From the NCBI RefSeq assembly GCF_000247815.1, contig NC_021677.1:2998041-3062040 (forward strand): a stretch of 64,000 nucleotides of DNA, in the 5' to 3' direction. The position numbers were made by a program, and so were the translations under genes. Every line of letters starts with the position of its first letter. Within the stretch, counting starts at the first letter, position 1. The notes below the pieces were generated by a model, which was given only the letters and a program-made list of their open reading frames with translations, did no database searches and had not been told where the DNA came from. Below are positions 37,711 to 51,702 of this stretch, piece after piece. The DNA is from Ficedula albicollis. Its lineage: Eukaryota > Chordata > Aves > Passeriformes > Muscicapidae.

Positions 37711-38422
37711 GTAGATAGCTGAAGCTGTCAGGTACTGCAAAACCATTGTGCAGAAATTATTTTGTATCTGACACACCTGACCTTTATTTGTCAGAATATT
37801 GACTTGGGCACGGAAGATTTTCAAACACAGGTCAAAAGTTCGCGTGATTTTATTTATAATAGTCATGGGTTTCAAAGAAAAAGAGATATCATTTTGGCAA
37901 AAGGGACTTAAAATTTTAATTGGATAATACAATAAAGTAAACAATATTTAAAGTGATGAACATTTAATCTCTCTGTTTTGAAGTATTATGGATTTCTGCA
38001 ATAGTAAAAACAGATAATAGATAAATAGCTAAAATGAAGACTTCAATCACTGGGGTTATTTTAGGTTTTCATAACATGGAACAGCTTACATAGAGAAATT
38101 CTATTTTCTTTAACCAGGTTTATGGTTTAAGAAAAAGGCTTATCCCAGCTCGTAGAAGAGAGCAATAACAGAATGGCTCTCAAACCAAAATCTTCAATCA
38201 GCATTGTAATTATTATTAAAATATATAAAAATAAAAAATTAAAAAATATAAAATATATATTATAAAGTATATTTTGTTAGCTCTGGGGTTGGTTTTACTG
38301 GGCTTCTTCACTGAAGAAAATTCTTTCAGCTGCTGGATTTGGCAGGATAACCCTTGTGCTTTTTCAAGAACCATTCACCTCAAATCATCTCTGGGAGGTG
38401 TTCTAACCCATTTGGCAGGAGA

Positions 38423-38444
38423 TCTCTCTCTCTCTCTCTCTCTT
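38423..38444. repeat. (TC)n dinucleotide microsatellite
   Basis: About eleven TC units between GGAGA and TTTGCAGC. Confidence 0.95.
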
Positions 38445-38765
38445 TGCAGCTGTAGAATTTTGTATAAATATTTAAATATTCACTGGAGAAGGTGTTGGCA
38501 CTCAGGTGCTGCCCCTGCCAGCCCAGTGCCCTAACCCCAGAGCTATAAACTCGATTTCAACACTCTATTTGTCCCAATGAATATTTCAGAGTTTCATGTA
38601 AAATTGAACAGCACAAGCAGAACTTAGACTTTGGGATTTCTGTTGCAGCTTGGTAACAACGTTCCTGCTGTCCTGGGACAGAGGGAGAATGAAGTTCATC
38701 ATGGGGTCACAACTTTTTTAAACTCAGCTCTAAGGGAGTTTCTTGCTGCACTTTGTGTTTTAGGT

Positions 38766-38768
38766 TTT

Positions 38769-38800
<32 letters not shown>

Positions 38801-38802
38801 TT
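38766..38802. repeat. (TTTTG)n microsatellite
   Basis: T run leading into about four TTTTG units, then another T run. Confidence 0.92.
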
Positions 38803-41164
38803 GTGAAGCCCCCTTGGGATTACTTTTATTTTTTTCCAAAATGCCAAAATGAAATACTTATTGATTTGTTGGAAGGCTGAAAACATTTTGGTGCTAATGC
38901 AAGAAAGATTTCTTTTATTTGGAGACTGTAACCCCCACACCATGGACTGATGTGCTTTTGCCTTGTAGCCTCCTACTGAAAGCTGCCCCAGCCAAGCACC
39001 AGGAGCAGGAGAAATGAGAATTTATCTGCTCATCTGTCCAGCCAGTGAATAAATTCAGAACTACAATAGGGCATTCTCATGCCAAATAACATCTCGTGTG
39101 AAATTAAAAAAGGAAATGAAGTAAAAGAGAATGCTGTTGAAATTTCCATGTGTTATCACAAAAACGTATTATTAAGCATTCAAGTGTTTTTCAGTAACTT
39201 TTAATTTCTCCATTTCCAGTGCTCTGCCAAAGCTGTCCACAGTGTTTTATTCCTGTCTTGTGATACACAGAAAAACCAAAGGCAAGAGGATTAACAGTTG
39301 GAAAACTAAACCATAGCTTTAGCTAAATATCAAGAAATAACTCTTGGGAAAACTGAGTAAGAGATGCTCTTAAAATTTTGAATTTAAAAACCTAATCCAA
39401 CCTTTCTGTCCTCTCTAATTTCACACCAGCTACTGGCATGTATCCCTATATACAGACAGACATGGATACAGATAGGAACTTTTCCTCTTACTATCTTGCA
39501 TTTTGGAAAATCAGCACTTTTCACTTTTCTAAGCTTTTTATCTGCTTTTACTTTCAAGTTAGTTAAGTGCATTCTTCTAAGAGGAAAGAAATTTACAAAA
39601 AACAAAATTGCCATTTATAAGAACTAAGAACACTGAGATTATACTTGAAAGTGTATTTTGGATGGAGACTTCATTTCAAGAAGATCATTTGCCTCTTGAG
39701 TGCCTGTTACCTCTTTTGGAATACACTGACTTTTTTTTTCCTGAAGTCAACTAATAAATGTTTGTCTTTCTCAATTCTCAATTCCAGCTAAATCAAGCTC
39801 AGTACTTTTCCCTCTTCCCTGGAGAAATCTGAGGAAGAAAAGTGTATTCTTTCTCTGCAATGCTGCTCCCAGCCCTGGTTAGCTGGAGGTGAGAAAGTCT
39901 GCACATCCTGGTGAAGCTCACTGGGAAGCAGCTTATTTTACTGAAATAAATATTCTATATTATTTTACTGAGAAATAATGTGCTTAAAATGGAATTTCCC
40001 AGCTCTTCAAGTTCATGAGTCACTGAATACAAAACTCAGAGATGGATTTCTTCCATTCTTCTGTAGCCCTTACTACCTGGACAGATGGGTATAAAAATCC
40101 ACTGATGTCACTTTACACACTGAGCCTGGGCTGGATGACACTTTTTAAGCAATTGTGTAAAACCACATTTGGTGTAATTTTGTCTCCTGAATGTAATAAT
40201 GTGAAAAAGGAGAATGACAAATTTCTAAGATGCACATCAACAAGACTGAATGGTGACTTCTTAAAAGCCACAGTTTAAATATTGCACTGTTCTCCACAAC
40301 CAATAAATGCATTGAGAGATTTTTTCCCTAATCAAGGAAAAGTGTTGCTGAAAATATTCCAATTTAGAAATATTTACAAATAATTGAGATCTAAGTCAAT
40401 CTGACTAATTTCCTTGGGGTGTTTTTGTGGGTTCTTGCTGTGTTATTTAATTGAACACAGTCACAGGAGAGCAAACTCCAGACTTCTTTGCCTCCCATGT
40501 AGCACATCCTTGTTTTGCCTTTTAAATTTCTTTTCTGAAAAAAAGCGGTGTCTAATAATGTTACAGAGTGAGGAGAGGTAAAGGGAGTAGTGGAAAGTGT
40601 GGTGTTTTTAAAGTTGGAACGTTTGGGAATGTTAAAGGAACAAATTGTTATTTTTACCCTGATGCTGGAATATTGTTTGGCATCTGTTAAACCCTGTCCA
40701 GCCATCTGTATTTAGGTACATTAAATATCCAGGGACTTGTCTATTTACAAACTGTAGGCAGGTTAACTCCTGATGCTGGAAATGCTTTTATCTAGTCCAC
40801 CAAAACAGTTTCAGAGGAATCTTGAGGTATGGGAACCCTGCTCAGCTGGCTGAGGCAGCTCCTGCTTCAAAGTCTGGGGAAAAAAAAACACGAGGAGAAT
40901 GTTTTCTGCTCAACAGAACATTTTTCTGCCCACTAACAGCCAATTTGGGCAAATGTGCTATGTGCTTCTCAAAGTGCTCCAGCTCCCAGGAACAGACAGC
41001 AAGTGTGTTCCAGGGAGAGAAAGAAAACTCTTTTAAAAGGCTGTTTTCATCTCCTGTGAGTGTTTCACCCATGGGCTTAGGTTTGGAAACAAAGTGAGCA
41101 CAGCTTTTCCTCCATGTAAGCTTGGATGGTTTCTTCTGAGATATGACAGCTACACCTACACCAG

Positions 41165-41523
41165 CTGGAATTCCTATTTCATTTCCCTTAGAACCTGTCC
41201 TCATCCAGCTCTCTTTCACTGGTGCAAAATCCTCCTCGTGAAACTGGAAGCAGAATTTGGTCCTGTAGTGGTGACACCCACCTGCTATTTCAAGATGTTT
41301 AGGTTTCCCCTTGGAAGTATTTTACAGTAATAAAGCTAATGATTTACTGTGCTAAAGCTCCACATTTGAATGCTACAGAATCCTGGAATTCCTATTTCAT
41401 TTCCCTTAGAACCTGTCCTCATCCAGCTCTTTTTCACTGGTGTAAAATCCTCCTCGTGAAACTGGAAGCAGAATTTGGTCCTGCAGCGGTGACACCCACA
41501 AAATAAACATCTGCTATTTCAAA
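41165..41523. repeat. Partial tandem duplication, offset 218 bp
   Basis: CTGGAATTCCTATTTCATTT begins at 41165 and 41383, and similarity continues through GTGACACCCAC. After that the second copy has an extra AAAATAAACAT before CTGCTATTTCAA. Substitutions include GGTGCAAAATCC versus GGTGTAAAATCC. The sequence between the copies (about 41305-41382) is not repeated. Confidence 0.93.
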
Positions 41524-44500
41524 ACTGCTTTATCACTGCCCAGTGATGCACTATGCCTGGAGGTGCCTGTGTTATTCCTGAATTTAACCACATCTACTGC
41601 AAGTCCCTCCCTTTCCACGATGGATTCTGTGAGTTTATTCCAGCATTAAACTCTTAAGGGAGATGCACACCGAAGTAAACACCCCTCAAATTATCATTTA
41701 TTAAAATGATGAAATTTGCACCCTTCCCATGTATATTCTGAAGAGGACAGCTCCATTTAGTTGACAGTAGACTCAGTAACATTTTTTCCCTGCTATATTT
41801 TAGTGCTAGGTCAAAAATGTGCATTTTACATGGATTCATTACCAAGAGCTCAACATTCAAGAGCAGTCCTGAAATAGAAAAATGTTGAGCACGAGAAGGA
41901 AAAATGAAGGGGTAAATTAAAAATATAAGTAGTGTACATTAAGACCTAAAATGAAGTATTTGCTTTTCTTCTGCTTTATATGTAAAAAATGTAAAAACAC
42001 TTCTTTTGAGGTTGTCAATTAGTGCATTGCACCTTTCTGTGTGAATGTGGAAAGTTTCTACAATTCCTGATGAGTTGTCTGTGGCTCTGAAACAAACAGC
42101 ACAGTCAATATTAATCTTGCACATCATAGCAATAAATAGAGACTTTCTAGGCAGTATAAAGAGAGGAAAGTCTCTCATAATCAAAAGGTTTTTTGATTAT
42201 GAGCCATTTTGCCTCCTCTTTCATTAACCAAGATCTGCTTTTTCTTTTTCTGGGCTAGGGACAGTGTGATTATACCTTGTTTACTCACTGGTTCTTATTT
42301 TTGAATTGGCAAAATTCAGTTTTGCTTACACTGAGAGCTGTTGAACTGGCTCTGAAAATAGCAGATTCCTGTAAAGTTATTTCTTAGTTGGTGAAAAAGA
42401 ATTCTAGTTTTTCTGTTCAATATTTATGGGCTATTGTTATTAATTTGAAGCTTAAGATACATTTTGAATGGTTTTTCCCTTCTTTTTAAATATTTAGATA
42501 ATGCCATATCTCTTTGCCCAAGAAATAAGATAATCTTCTAGTTTTCATTCTATCAAATTTCAAATACATTAAATTAAACTGTGTTTAGCCTCTATTCTCT
42601 ACACCTTATGTAATTCAATGTAGGCAACAGTCTAATTAATGGACATCCAAATATTCTTGTTAGGCTGAGTTACATATGAAACCAAAAATCTGGCTCAAAA
42701 AAACTTTTGTAACTGCTCAAACAAAGATATGTGACTAATGCCACTTCTCGTAGCCTCAGTGCTCAGCCTCACAAAGGTTATTTATGGGATTAATTAAATC
42801 AGCAATGTGCTATTTCCCATGTGCCTGCCATAAAAATAAACTGCTGAAAAGCTCCAAAGAGCACAGGATGCCTGTGGCAAAACCTCAGTGTGAGCAGACA
42901 GCCTGATCTCATTTCCAAGGGATCCCTCCACCCTTCTGAAGGGGAATTTCTGCTCTGCACTGAGCTCTGTCCTAGCTGGGTTGAAAATGAACCAGCACAC
43001 AGCTCGGGGTGTGCATCAGGATGGGTTTAATTGAGCTGTTCAAAGCTTCTCACTGAGAGGAGAATCTAGATTCTAATTAAAGTGTATCAGCTAACTGGAC
43101 TCTTCATTTTTCCTGGGCAGTGCTTCAGAGTTCTTCTCTGCCTGACAACACGCTGCAGTGCACTCTGCTGAAATGAAAAAGCACTTCTAATTTAGCGTGG
43201 CAACTTCCTTATGCAAAGTGCTCCCGAGTTCTGGGGAAGCTTTAATATTAGCAATTTTTTAAAAATTTGTACTTCACAGGTTTTAATCTGATAGCAGCAC
43301 ATCAGTGGAAACAAGATTTAAGGGTTGTTAGAGAACCAGGCGTGTCTTATTTAGGAACTTTATGGAAAACAAACCTGTGCATACACTAGGTTTTTGTCAA
43401 GACATTCCATAAACAAAGACATCTTTGGTGTACATGAAAATATTTTGGATTTCAATTTCCCAACACCTTTTTGACAATGCACTGATACTGTACACTTCTT
43501 ACGAGCTGCAATTTACAGTGACATTCTGGCTTGTAAGAGAGGACAGAAACCTGTCACAATCCTGCCATCCATTGAGATCATGCTTTTACTCTAAAATGCC
43601 TTAAAATCTCACACAGAGTGATGAATGTTATCATCAGAGTGGATTTATTTCCTCACATCCATTAAGGACCTAAGGCTCTTGCAAGGTCTTAGCAGAATAG
43701 TTTGGGCTCAAGATACTGATTGTTCAAGCCCTTAGTTCTTCCTTCTTTCATCTTCAAGTAATGAGACTCACCATTATTCCTGCAGTTTTACAAGACTTTG
43801 GGGGACTTAAACAGAATTTGTTCTGTGAGCTTTCCCCTGATGTGGCTGGGAAAAGGCTTTGTGTGCTGAGCAGGGCAATAAATGCACTCTGTGAGAAGGG
43901 GGAAGCAGAGGAGCAAGGGCTGTAAGAGATAAGTAGGAGCAGTGTGTGGGATTGGCAGCTCTTAATTCCCCTCCTGTGGAGACTCTGCTGCATGATATTG
44001 AAAGTAAAAATCAATTAAATGCTTAAAACTGATAAAATTCTCATTAGAAGCATCTCAAAACCCTGAACCAACCAGGGCAGCAGGGCCTGAAGATAGAGAA
44101 AGGTGAAGAAAAGAGAAAAGGGAAATTCCTTTGGAAAGGCTGTGGCTCCTGGGAGAATCCTGGTTATTGGTCTGTACCAATGGATTTCTATTTCTTATTC
44201 CTTTTCCTATTGATCCCTGTAAAATCATGGAGCACTCATGAGATTTTAGGATGAGCACAAGTTTCTCTTGCACTTCTCTGTTCTTCAGTTTAGGTAATTG
44301 CCTTCCACAGGAAAGGATTTTGATCAGAAAATAACTTTTGTTTCTTTACTTCATCAATTGTACATAAGGACATAAGAGCTGATTGACCAAAAAAAAACCC
44401 CAAAAACAAAAAAAGGCTTCTAAGGTCTCTGACACATAAAAAACCCATCAGTTTTGCCCCTTGCATCTCTTGCATCTCCCAAGTGCTTGGTGTCTCTGCC

Positions 44501-44594
44501 AGAACCTGGATTTCTGCTTTGGCCTCTGTAGGATTATGCTCATTCCAGAAAAGGGATTTGTGGCCATATTTCACAGGTGTGCTGCCACCCTGTG
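41524..44594. other. Unique sequence, nothing recognised
   Basis: AT-rich; no repeat family, RNA gene or supported exon. Confidence 0.45.
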
Positions 44595-44626
44595 ATTAAT
44601 CATCACAATTAATTGTGATGATTAAT
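44595..44626. repeat. Perfect 32-bp palindrome
   Basis: ATTAATCATCACAATT (44595-44610) is followed directly by its exact reverse complement (44611-44626) with no spacer. The motif GTGATTAATCA also recurs at both edges (44592 and 44628), so it lies within a slightly larger partial repeat. It could extrude as a cruciform. Confidence 0.97.
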
Positions 44627-44639
44627 TGTGATTAATCAG

Positions 44640-47600
44640 CACAGCTGCCAGCTGCTCCTGCTGGTGGGAAAGAGAGGAGAGAAAAAGGGGGTGCAATTGG
44701 TGGACAAAATTATTGAAAAAATTATTATAACTGCACCTTCCTCCATGCACATAAGCAAGAAAAAATATCCTGAATAAAAGCTGTTGGTGCCAGTGCCTTT
44801 TGTGTAGAAAACACAATCAGGCACAAAATAAAACCAAGTGCAGAACAAAGCTCTAATCAGCTGTTAATATTTCACACAACTATTCTTCTAACTTCAGTGC
44901 TTCCAAAATGGGCAAGAAAAATCTCCTTACCCTCAAAGCCAATGAAATAATATGTATTTAATATGCAAATAGGCCTCTGTCTCCTGTTACTCTGATGTTC
45001 TATTTCTTAAAAAATGTGCATGTGCAAGCAATATAGGTCACAGTATAAATGGAAGTAAGAATTGCCCTTCCTGTAATATTCATTGCTGTGAAGACGGATT
45101 AATAAAATTATAATTTAAATACGAATTTCAGTAATCTCTCTTTTAGCAGGAAAAATGTGGGATTAAAACCATATTTTTTCTTCTCTCTGTCACCTTCCCT
45201 CAAGTCCCATAGTAAATGTCAGAATATGCTGCACTGTATAAATTTTCCTTTAGTATTTCACATTGATTCTCAGGAAAGGTGTTTTAGGAAGCAACTCTCC
45301 TTTATTAAACTGGGAGAGAGATATTTTTTGAAAAATATTGACCAACACCTGACCTTTAAATGAAGGCAGCTTTGTGGGGAAGCTGTTGTGGTTTGCCAGT
45401 TTGTATTTTTATTTTATTTGTATTTTTTTGGTGGTTGCTTGTTTTAGAGGGGGTGGAGTAGGGATATTTTAGCTCTTTCCTGTCTCTGTCCCACCGTGCC
45501 CATTTCACCACCCTTCCCCTCAACTCCCCTTCGATTTGGTGTTGATTTTTTCATTCCCTCAGCCTTCAAAAGCCACCTCTGAACCCTTGGTTATTCCCTT
45601 GCTGGCAGCAAGCCCTTGGCAGGGAAGTTTTACAAGTGGGAGGAACTATTTGGGCCAAAATAAATATGGATTATAACATCACTAGCAAGATGTTCTGGCA
45701 GGATTAAACACTTTGCTGGAATTACTCTGCAATGTGACTGAGATCAAAATCTTCATCTGAAACTGCTGAGAGGTTCTTTTCCCCAATGTGATGAAAACTG
45801 CCAAGTGCAAAGGAGTTTCTGTGGATTCATAGTGTGACTTCAGTGCTGCCTACCCAGAATCAAAACTTGTTTTCCTCAGCTATCAAAATGTTTCCTCAGT
45901 TTTTGATCTTCTGACAGTGAAATAAATCTTATCTTCTTCACTAACAAGAAAGAGGAAAAGTCTGTCACAAAGGCTGGTAATGCTTTTATACTTCCTCCAG
46001 TGCTGTGCCAAAGAGAAGCTTCAGAGACACGAGAGAAGAAAATAGAAATTGTGTGGCTCAAAGCTCTGAGGAGTTTGGAGATTCCACAGTTAACAGCATT
46101 AAAAATGCTATTTTATTGCTGTCTAGAGAGTTCTTGTTTTCTAAATAAAGAAATTAAGTGCTTATTAATGGAGTTGATTTCAAGTAGCAACAGTTTTCTG
46201 TGAGCCTTTTCCCCTGTCACATTATGTAGCATTTAATGGTGTTTGGTTGCCATGTTTTATGCATTTCAGGCTCTTTAACATTTCAAAGAACAGAAATTAC
46301 ATGGAAAGAAGAAAAGCAGTGATCACAAGAGAGGTTTTATGTACTAAATGTGCTGGTGAACAAAATTAAAGCTCTATAAAATATCAGACTTCAAAGCATG
46401 AGGGAAAAATTAATTAGAAAGCCTTCTTTATGAGTTAATGTTATTTACTCAAAAATGATACCCCTTCAATCACTGGCTGAAAGCAAAACATTAACTGCTC
46501 TGGACAAGTAGATCAATCATGTCTCATAAGAAAGGGAAATTATTTTAATGTCAAATACGTTGCTTCCATTTTTATTCCATGTCACAGCCTTATGAGTTGG
46601 ATATTTTACTGGTGATAAATATCACGACTTTCAGAGGGGTCTGCCCTGCTTTTTTTCTCTTATGAAGTGAACTTCCCATGCCTGACTGCTGTTTTCTGGC
46701 ATGATAATACAGCCAGCAGCCTCCCATCTATAGAATATATATATTCCTTGCTCAATTTGTTCAGCATTTTATTTGAGGACTTTTCCCACCTGATTTGAAT
46801 GCAATGTAAAAACTTGGAATTAATTTTTTCTCATTATTTCAGCTGATCATTGACTCATTTCAAGGAGCTGCTTTCTGGTAAAGCTTTAGGATTTGCTTCC
46901 CTTTTTTTTTTCAACTTCCATTATTGTGTGGTCTTTTGCTATTAAAAATATTCTTGTGTCTCTTCCACCACTTGTTGCTTTTTTTTGTGTGTTTCTCCAA
47001 ATAAATGAACAGCCTGGCATTCTTCCATTAAATACTTCCATCAAAGTTTAGCACAATCTCATCAAAAGGCTGAAAGTGAAGGTAGATTTCCATTTATAAG
47101 TGGTGGTTGCTCTGCTGTCAATGACAAAAAGTCATTGTTTTAACTATATTACTCAAAAATTTGCCTATTTTAATTTAAGAGAAGCAATATCTTCAGGGAA
47201 ATAGAAGCCCTGTTAATCAAAGAGAACCTGGAGCAGACAAGTTTAGAGATAATAAATTTCTAAATAATGACTATTAGCTGGCTACTAATGATGGCAGCTT
47301 TCCCAGCTGCAGTGTGACAGAAACTTTCTGACCACTGAATAATTTTTTAATATCTCCTCCATATATTGATAGAGTGTGTGCTGTACAAGAATCACTGGGA
47401 CCAAGGTATCAAGTAAGATCATTATCTGAAATGCCAGAAATTAGCTGAGCACTTCATTTCTTTTGTTGTTCTTTTGGTTTAATAACCTTGAAAAATATCC
47501 TCTAATTACAAAATCCAGCAAGCCTGGACTTATTCCTTTATAAATCTGAGCGAATTTGGGTTTATTTGTTCTCATATTTTACCCCTGTAGGACACATCAC

Positions 47601-48918
47601 CTGCTGTGGTTAGAAAAGATGTCACAACAATGGAGAAATTCAGTTTTCTTCCTCTCTCCCAGACAGAGACCAAAGTGGCTGGACAAAAGTGTATTCCTCT
47701 GTTTTATTTATTTTGCTTTATTATTTACCTCCTTTCTTTTTCTTTATTTAGCTCTTCCTTCTTTAGCTCATCCAAAATAGGGAGAAGCTGCTTCATCTCA
47801 GTTTTCTGCAGGGTTTTGGAAGTACAGTGGGAAGATTTAAGTTCTCTTGGAACATATTTTCCTCACAAAAGAGATTATATTTTAACAATGGTCATTACCT
47901 ACCGGAAACCCTTGCTATTTCTGAATTCTAATTAAAATATTGTAATTCTTTCTTGTGAGCTAAGGGCCCATCAACAAGTCAAGGACCAGGTGTGCTTGTT
48001 ATGCATTTTTATTTTCAGAGCACACACAGATTTTCAACGATATTTTTGCAATAACACATTGTTTCTGCCCTGATAGTACAAAGTATTTCTGAGAATTAAG
48101 GAATATTTGGCTAAATAATTTGCAATAAATAATTGTTCATTATATGTTTCACAACACACAACCTTTTGGAGCACTTTTTAACAGCACACATTTGAAGAAG
48201 CTGCAGTTTAAGTGTTCTTCAATATAATACCATGAGGTAAATAAAGGGTCATTTTACTTGAAACCTCTCACACAGAGGGAAGAAACACTTATTGATTTCA
48301 TATTTTTGAATATTTGAAATATTCTTTAAAGACTGATGTCCTCCTTTCCGAGGCTGCAAAACCTTTCTAGAGAGAAACCTAAAACCAAAACCAACTAAAA
48401 AAGGAAAAAAAAACCCAATATTCCTAATCTTTAACAACTCTTCTTTTACAAAAGGAAAGCCTCACTCACACAAAGTGGTCCTCAAAAAATGTAACAAAGT
48501 CCAAGTCAGTATTGAAGTATTGAATCATGAGTGCATGTACATGGAATTTCACACATTTCCTGTGTGTCTTGAATACATTTACATTTTCAGAACCTGTTCT
48601 GGTTACCCCTAAATGGATGCTAAAGTCATAAGAGCCAGAAATGGATGATTTTGTCCTTTATTTTTTGTTGTTAAACAAAACAAACCAAAACCAAACAAAC
48701 AGTATCAGAGAGAAAATTTAGTGCAAATCATCAGCTAAATATTTTCCCCTGGATCGTGATATTATTCTTATATAAGGAATGAGTCAGTGAGCATGCAGAA
48801 CAGCATCTGAAATAAGTACACCAAATACATAATTAAGTGTATTGCAGAGCATCAGCTATGGCCAGAAGTGATGTGCAGCTTAGGAAAAACAATGAAACAG
48901 AAAGTCTGAGTGGTTTGG
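44640..48918. other. Unique sequence, nothing recognised
   Basis: AT-rich; only short ORFs (longest about 109 residues at 47606-47935) in T-rich DNA. Confidence 0.45.
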
Positions 48919-49034
48919 TTTGTTGGGGTTTTGTTTGCTTGGATGGTTGTGTTTTGGGGGGTAGAAATAATTGAAGTTTGTTGGGGTTTTGTTTGCTTGG
49001 ATGGTTGGGTTTTGGGGGTTAGAAATAATTGAGA
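48919..49034. repeat. Tandem duplication, 58-bp T/G-rich unit, two copies
   Basis: TTTGTTGGGGTTTTGTTTGC begins at 48919 and 48977. The copies differ at GGTTGTGTTTTGGGGGG versus GGTTGGGTTTTGGGGG and end with TAGAAATAATTGA. Confidence 0.95.
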
Positions 49035-51402
49035 ATATTTTCAATAATTATTGCTTTATTTTCAAGTGTAAGTAGAGTTTAGAAGTTCCTTGCTCCAGTG
49101 AAGTCCAGCCTTTCCCAACCTCCTCCACACACTGGGTATAAATCTGTCCTCCCAGAAATTTGAGGAATGGATGCCCTACAGTTTTCCTTTTCTTTTCTTC
49201 ACCGTTATTAACATTGCATTTTATAGCAAATGCTACTTGTAGACCCCAGGAGGAAACCAGCTGCTCTTCCAATGCAGCAGAAAAGATTATTTCACTGTGT
49301 ATTTAAGCGTTCCACAACAGCCACCCAGGATTCATACCCAGCTTTCCACACCAAAATGAAACAAGTACCTTATTTCTTATTTCCCCCTCTCTAGTCACAA
49401 CATGTGCTGCTCCTGGCTAATGGAATCCCTCAATGGGCTGGCATGGCTTTCTTCTCCAGTCTTCACATTATACTGAAATGAAGATTCAGCACAACACATC
49501 CTGCACAGGCCATTAAGCATTATTTCTATATGAAATAGAATGTAAACCATCTCCTACCCTTTCAGCTAAAAATGTTACTTTAGCAGTCTTTGCTTCTGCC
49601 TGTGAATTAGCCAAATCAACCTAAATTATTTGTGAATTGTTTACAGTTTCAAGTGCCTGACTCAATGGATTCAAACAGGGGTAAGGAATTCTAAGGTAAT
49701 AATAAATCAACTATGATGACACTATTCTCCCCTCCCCACCAATGCCCTCATTTCCATGAAAGCAGAGATATTCTTGCCATGGAAGAAAAAAGGTTTGAAT
49801 ATATTTAGTAAGGTGTACAAAGATAGCTGTGCCCAAATCTCTATGTTTGCAGCCACTAGCAGGGTTTTTATTTGTGATATTTGCTAAATGTAACAGTGGG
49901 AAAAAGTCCTCCTGTTGAGGCTTTTTTCTTCTTTTCCCCTGAAGCTTATTTCTCAGGATTATCTATGTTACATATTCTGGTTTTAAGCCATTCATAGTAG
50001 AGATAAATGAGTAGACACTGAAGGGCCCTGTCCAAATCCCTTCAAATTTAGTGGGAAGTTGCTGGAGCTGTCAGGGGGGAAGGAAAAAATAATTTGATTT
50101 TACAGAGATGGCTGGTAATCTTTTCTTCATGGATACATCTATAGGCATCCAGGGCCTGATTGCTTTTTTCTGTTTTCTCTTACTGAATTTCATGAGCCAT
50201 TGATAATATATGAAGATTACAAAAGCAATGTATAGCAATTTCAGCTGCAATAGTGCAGCATTTCAAACAGGGGCATGAGAAATCGAGAGATAAAAGTTAA
50301 ACCATGTTTATTACAAAGAAAATGACAAATTTTAAGATAGCATGTTTCACTTGTGATTTTATGCATTAGTTTGATTTGAAGATATTCTGCATTCCCATCT
50401 ATGCCTCATTTATTCAGCTGCTGATAATACACAGATTCAGCTCTCCAGTGCAGCAAAACCAGCTTATCCAGAGGGGACATCAGCATGAGAATTACCCTTG
50501 GGTGGCACAAGCTGATCTCTGCTTGTAGCTACTGAGAAGTTCACCTTCCTTAGGAAGTGCAGCTGTGGGAGAAGGACGGGAGGTCTGGGCTAAATTCCCT
50601 CAAGATCAGATCTGAACAAATGGTCTGAATGGCAGGGTTGTAGTTTGGCAATTTTAGTTGATAACTTGAGAGTTTTTGCTGAGGTTTTGTATATATAAAA
50701 CAAGAAAACATTTTTTGGCTTAAAATGTCAAAATACTAAAATTGATGCAATCTGTATGGGAGAGAATATTACAAATACACTTGAATCACAATAATTCAGA
50801 TGGATGGATGGATAAATAGGCATAAAAACTTCACAAGGCATTCTAGTTTTACACAAAAGCTCTGAAGATGTAAGAAATTATGTCTGAAAAAATCTAATCC
50901 TTTGGCTACCCTGCCTACTAAAATAGACAATAAAAATCCCACCACTTCCAATAGGCAGCTCCAAGGTAACTCAGTGAAATTCAGTAGGAAGCATAAAGGA
51001 GACAGCCAGAATATACTTGGCTTTAAATTTCAGCTGGAAGTCGGAGTGGAAATCTCGTAAAATTCTAGCAGTACAAAACCAGAAATGGGGACAAGCAAGC
51101 CAGCACTGAGCAACTTCAGTTTGTATTAAAAACTCACAGATATCTGCCCTAATACATCACCAACTTCCTAAATAAAGGGATCATCTGAAAAGCAAATGTT
51201 ACTTCTAGATTTAGATAGGCGAGTTTCTGAAGTTACTTTAAAAAGCACAAATAATTCCAAGAAGAAGAGCAAGCTAGCAACACAAAGCAAGCAGAACAGA
51301 GAATTACCAAAATGGACAGAAAGTACAGCAGAAAACCTGATCTTCTATTTAAAAAATCCTGCAAAAGCAAAGAAATAATCAACTCCTAAACATAAAATAA
51401 CC
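49035..51402. other. Unique sequence, nothing recognised
   Basis: No repeats beyond a short GATG run near 50798 and no supported gene. Confidence 0.45.

Positions 51403-51702
<300 letters not shown>

Larger units (their letters stand above)
34312..41164. other. Unique sequence with simple repeats only
   Basis: Simple repeats present are T20 at 35351-35370, A21 at 37690-37710, (TC)n at 38423-38444 and (TTTTG)n at about 38770-38800. ORFs up to 125 residues (for example 35240-35608 + and 40842-41219 -) overlap on both strands without splice or domain support. No interspersed element is recognised. Confidence 0.45.

Noticed and set aside
40842..41219. 125-residue - ORF
   Set aside because: It overlaps + strand ORFs, crosses into the 218-bp duplication, and shows no domain or splice support.
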